Shown here piece by piece: positions 41,833-43,706 of a DNA stretch of 43,706 nt. The stretch is from an uncultured Woeseiaceae bacterium (lineage in GTDB: Bacteria > Pseudomonadota > Gammaproteobacteria > Steroidobacterales > Woeseiaceae). The translations under genes and the position numbers were made by a program. The DNA is taken from positions 1 to 43,706 of the forward strand of contig CALZMQ010000050.1 of the NCBI GenBank assembly GCA_945788625.1. The letters are read 5' to 3'. The notes beneath the pieces were generated by a model that did not search any database, was not told the origin of the DNA, and saw nothing but the letters and a program-made list of their open reading frames with translations. Each line of letters starts with the position of its first letter. The first letter of the stretch is position 1.

Positions 41833-42405
41833 TTGAAAGCGCCAGGTGGAATTACACAACTACTGCAGCTCGCCTCGACAGGCGATCAGTGCGCCAGTGA
41901 TTCGCTGTTTGAATCGGTGTACCAGGAGCTGCGGACGATCGCCCGCGCGCACCGTCGCCGCTGGCATGGCAACAATACCCTCAATACGACCGCGTTGATT
42001 CACGAAGCCTATCTGAAACTCGCGGTCGGAAATATTGCGGACTATCAGAGCCGATCTCACTTCTTTGCCACGGCCTCGAAAGCGATGCGCCAGATTCTCA
42101 TGAACTACGCAGAGCGTGTTGCAGCCGCGAAACGCGGAGGCAATGCGTTACGTGTCACGTTGTCGGGGCATATGCCGGTGACGGACGACACGCTCGATGA
42201 CCTGTTGATCATGAATGAGCTGCTGGCTCAACTCGAGAAGACGAACGCACGGCATTGCCGGCTGTTCGAGTGTCGCGTGTTCGGTGGTATGACCATCGAA
42301 GAGACAGCAGCAGCCCTGAGCGTCTCTCCCGCGACGGTGAAGCGCGACTGGGCGTTGTTGAGTGCCTGGGTATATCGGGAAATGAAATCCGGGCAAGAAA
42401 CCTGA
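41833..42405 (+). CDS. ECF-type RNA polymerase sigma factor
   Basis: TTG 41833 with GGAG seven bases upstream gives 190 residues; a longer open frame upstream is not protein-like. Region 2 is YQELRTIARAHRRRWHGNN...LIHEAYLKL, and region 4 is the helix-turn-helix MTIEETAAALSVSPATVKRDWALL. It matches the kinase-linked ECF subfamily with a LIHEAYLKL signature. The protein kinase follows after only three bases, so phosphorylation probably controls the sigma factor or its pathway instead of an anti-sigma factor, none of which is seen. Target promoters are unknown. Confidence 0.92.
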   Translation: MKAPGGITQLLQLASTGDQCASDSLFESVYQELRTIARAHRRRWHGNNTLNTTALIHEAYLKLAVGNIADYQSRSHFFATASKAMRQILMNYAERVAAAKRGGNALRVTLSGHMPVTDDTLDDLLIMNELLAQLEKTNARHCRLFECRVFGGMTIEETAAALSVSPATVKRDWALLSAWVYREMKSGQET

Positions 42406-42408
42406 TCG

Positions 42409-43706
42409 ATGAATATTTCAACTCAGGCAGCCGATCTATTCGCCAGGGCACGTGCACATGCGCCGGAGAGCCGGGTGAGCCAGGAGCAGTTTGTGACCGC
42501 CGCCTGTGGCAGTGACAAAGCGCTTCTCGAAGAAGTACTGTCGCTGCTCGCTGCAGCCGATATGTCCGAGGAATTCTTCGATCGTCTTTCGGATAAAGTC
42601 GGACTCTCTGCACTGGCCGACGACGACCGGCCGCTGCCCGACGATAAAGTGATCGGGAACTGGCGTCTCGAGCGCGTGATAGGGCGCGGCGGCATGGGTG
42701 CCGTCTATCTGGCCGAGCGTGCCGATGAACAGTTCGAACAACAGGCGGCACTGAAAATTCTGCCGTTCGGCCTCGACAGTGAAGCTGCTCGCCTGCGATT
42801 CCTGACCGAGCGCCAGATTCTCGCGAGCCTCGAACATGCAAATATCGCACGATTGCTCGACGGCGGAGTCACGGATGAGGGTACGCCGTATTTCGTCATG
42901 GACTATGTCGATGGACTGCCCATCGACACGTACTGTGACCGGCAAAACCTTGATATCGACGCACGCATTCGTCTCTTCCTCGGCGTACTTGCGGCCGTGT
43001 CCTATGCGCATGCCCGTTTGATCGTTCATCGCGACATAAAGCCCTCGAACGTACTGGTCGACAAAAGCGGCAATGTCAAACTGCTGGACTTTGGAGTCGC
43101 CAAATTGTTGCGACCGGAAGACGGACTGCCGGGAGCGGGCGCGACGAGGGAACTCGGCATTGCGTTGACGCCCGAATACGCGGCGCCAGAACAGTTGCTG
43201 GGACAGACTATTACCACGGCCACGGATGTTTATGCGCTCGGACTGATGCTCTATGAATTGTTATCCGGTCACAGTCCCCGCGGAGGCGGCACGGTTGACT
43301 CCTTTGCGGCTCTCGTGGAAGCCGCGACGCAGGACCCGCCGAAAGCCTCTACGGTTGCCGCCCATGCAGACCGCAGGAGCACGTCCCACCAGATGCTGCA
43401 GCGGACGCTTCGCGGTGACCTGGACAATGTCCTGCAGAAAGCCCTGTCGCAGGATCCCGAGGAGCGTTATCGAACGGCGAACGCGCTGGCGGCCGATCTG
43501 AAACGCTACCTGGACGGAGAAATCGTCAGCGCCATGCCGCCGACCGTCGGCTATCGAGCACAAAAGTTCATTGGTCGTCACCGCGGCAGCGTGGTTACTG
43601 CGTTGCTGACCACGATTGCGCTGCTGGTTTCGCTTGTCATCGCCACTTCCCAAATGCTCGAAGCCAGGAAACAGCGCGACGCGGCGCTCTATCAGCAGCA
43701 ACGCGT
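42409..43706 (+). CDS. Transmembrane Ser/Thr protein kinase, N-terminal part (3' truncated)
   Basis: ATG 42409 opens a frame of 432 codons that runs off the window end. After an ~80-residue lead comes a full Hanks-type kinase: glycine loop IGRGGMGAVYL (91-101), Lys116 in AALKIL, catalytic HRDIKPSN (207-214), DFG at 227-229, and a PEYAAPEQ activation segment. A single membrane helix (about 396-414, TALLTTIALLVSLVIATS) precedes the start of an extracytoplasmic region that is probably rich in repeats beyond the window. All key catalytic residues are present. It pairs with the ECF sigma gene three bases upstream. Confidence 0.93.
   Translation, partial: MNISTQAADLFARARAHAPESRVSQEQFVTAACGSDKALLEEVLSLLAAADMSEEFFDRLSDKVGLSALADDDRPLPDDKVIGNWRLERVIGRGGMGAVYLAERADEQFEQQAALKILPFGLDSEAARLRFLTERQILASLEHANIARLLDGGVTDEGTPYFVMDYVDGLPIDTYCDRQNLDIDARIRLFLGVLAAVSYAHARLIVHRDIKPSNVLVDKSGNVKLLDFGVAKLLRPEDGLPGAGATRELGIALTPEYAAPEQLLGQTITTATDVYALGLMLYELLSGHSPRGGGTVDSFAALVEAATQDPPKASTVAAHADRRSTSHQMLQRTLRGDLDNVLQKALSQDPEERYRTANALAADLKRYLDGEIVSAMPPTVGYRAQKFIGRHRGSVVTALLTTIALLVSLVIATSQMLEARKQRDAALYQQQR

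Noticed and set aside
41633..41836. 67-residue open frame before the sigma factor
   Set aside because: It has no ribosome site or recognisable pattern and overlaps the likely promoter and ribosome site of the sigma gene.
1..43706. tRNA, rRNA, CRISPR array, prophage or transposase
   Set aside because: Nothing with the needed structure or protein motifs was seen on either strand; the only repeats are the in-gene domains and the intergenic hairpins described.

Overview
The window comes from a Gram-negative, probably marine, gammaproteobacterium. This is inferred from two TonB-dependent receptors, several lipobox lipoproteins, MipA/OmpV and TorF-type outer-membrane proteins, a DUF3019 gene beside an OmpR-type two-component pair, and frequent TTG/GTG starts after strong Shine-Dalgarno sites. 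A Woeseia-like lineage would fit but cannot be shown from the sequence alone. No rRNA, tRNA, CRISPR array, transposase or phage gene was seen.

Layout. (1) 1-4.4 kb: the 3' end of a TonB-dependent receptor, then a large lipoprotein made of five ~160-residue repeats, closed by a hairpin terminator. (2) 4.47-9.0 kb, minus strand: a tightly overlapping four-gene unit with an SGNH-hydrolase/TPR protein, a NodU-type O-carbamoyltransferase, an SxtJ-like membrane protein and a 50-residue DUF5989 protein. (3) 9.1-15.3 kb: two flavin-dependent 'tryptophan halogenase' family genes, two cupin-like (JmjC-type) genes and a SapC gene, plus a decayed third halogenase tail. (4) 15.3-18.3 kb: a malectin-GH16 beta-glucanase lipoprotein and a 4-hydroxybutyryl-CoA dehydratase-like flavoenzyme. 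(5) 18.4-22.6 kb, minus strand: a TonB-dependent receptor, an NADPH:quinone oxidoreductase, a 26-codon stump of a short-chain dehydrogenase and a MaoC hydratase. (6) 22.7-31.6 kb: a two-domain polyphosphate:AMP phosphotransferase, a beta-propeller lipoprotein, a MipA-DUF3019-response regulator-histidine kinase operon and an acyl-CoA dehydrogenase. (7) 31.7-38.1 kb: a FFLEELY-like protein, a two-subunit molybdenum hydroxylase, a PLP aminotransferase, a flavin reductase and an EamA-type transporter. (8) 38.2-40.8 kb: a translationally coupled trio of a SpeD (AdoMet decarboxylase)-like protein, a deoxyhypusine/homospermidine synthase-like protein and an agmatinase/arginase-family protein. (9) 40.8 kb to the end: a TorF-type porin, an ECF sigma factor and the start of a transmembrane Ser/Thr kinase.

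How they may work together. Regions 1, 3 and 4 look like parts of an outer-membrane glycan-use locus (receptor, surface lipoprotein, GH16, halogenase/SapC/cupin set). Region 8 reads as a self-contained polyamine pathway in which the SpeD homologue may act on arginine or ornithine rather than AdoMet, because the next genes would use agmatine and putrescine but no aminopropyltransferase is present. Region 2 looks like a carbamoylation system for an envelope or secreted product.

The observations most worth a second look are the polyamine trio, the two gene stumps that preserve stop/start overlaps between live genes, the alternating B-A-B-A-B repeat lipoprotein, and hairpin repeats shared by unrelated gene ends.
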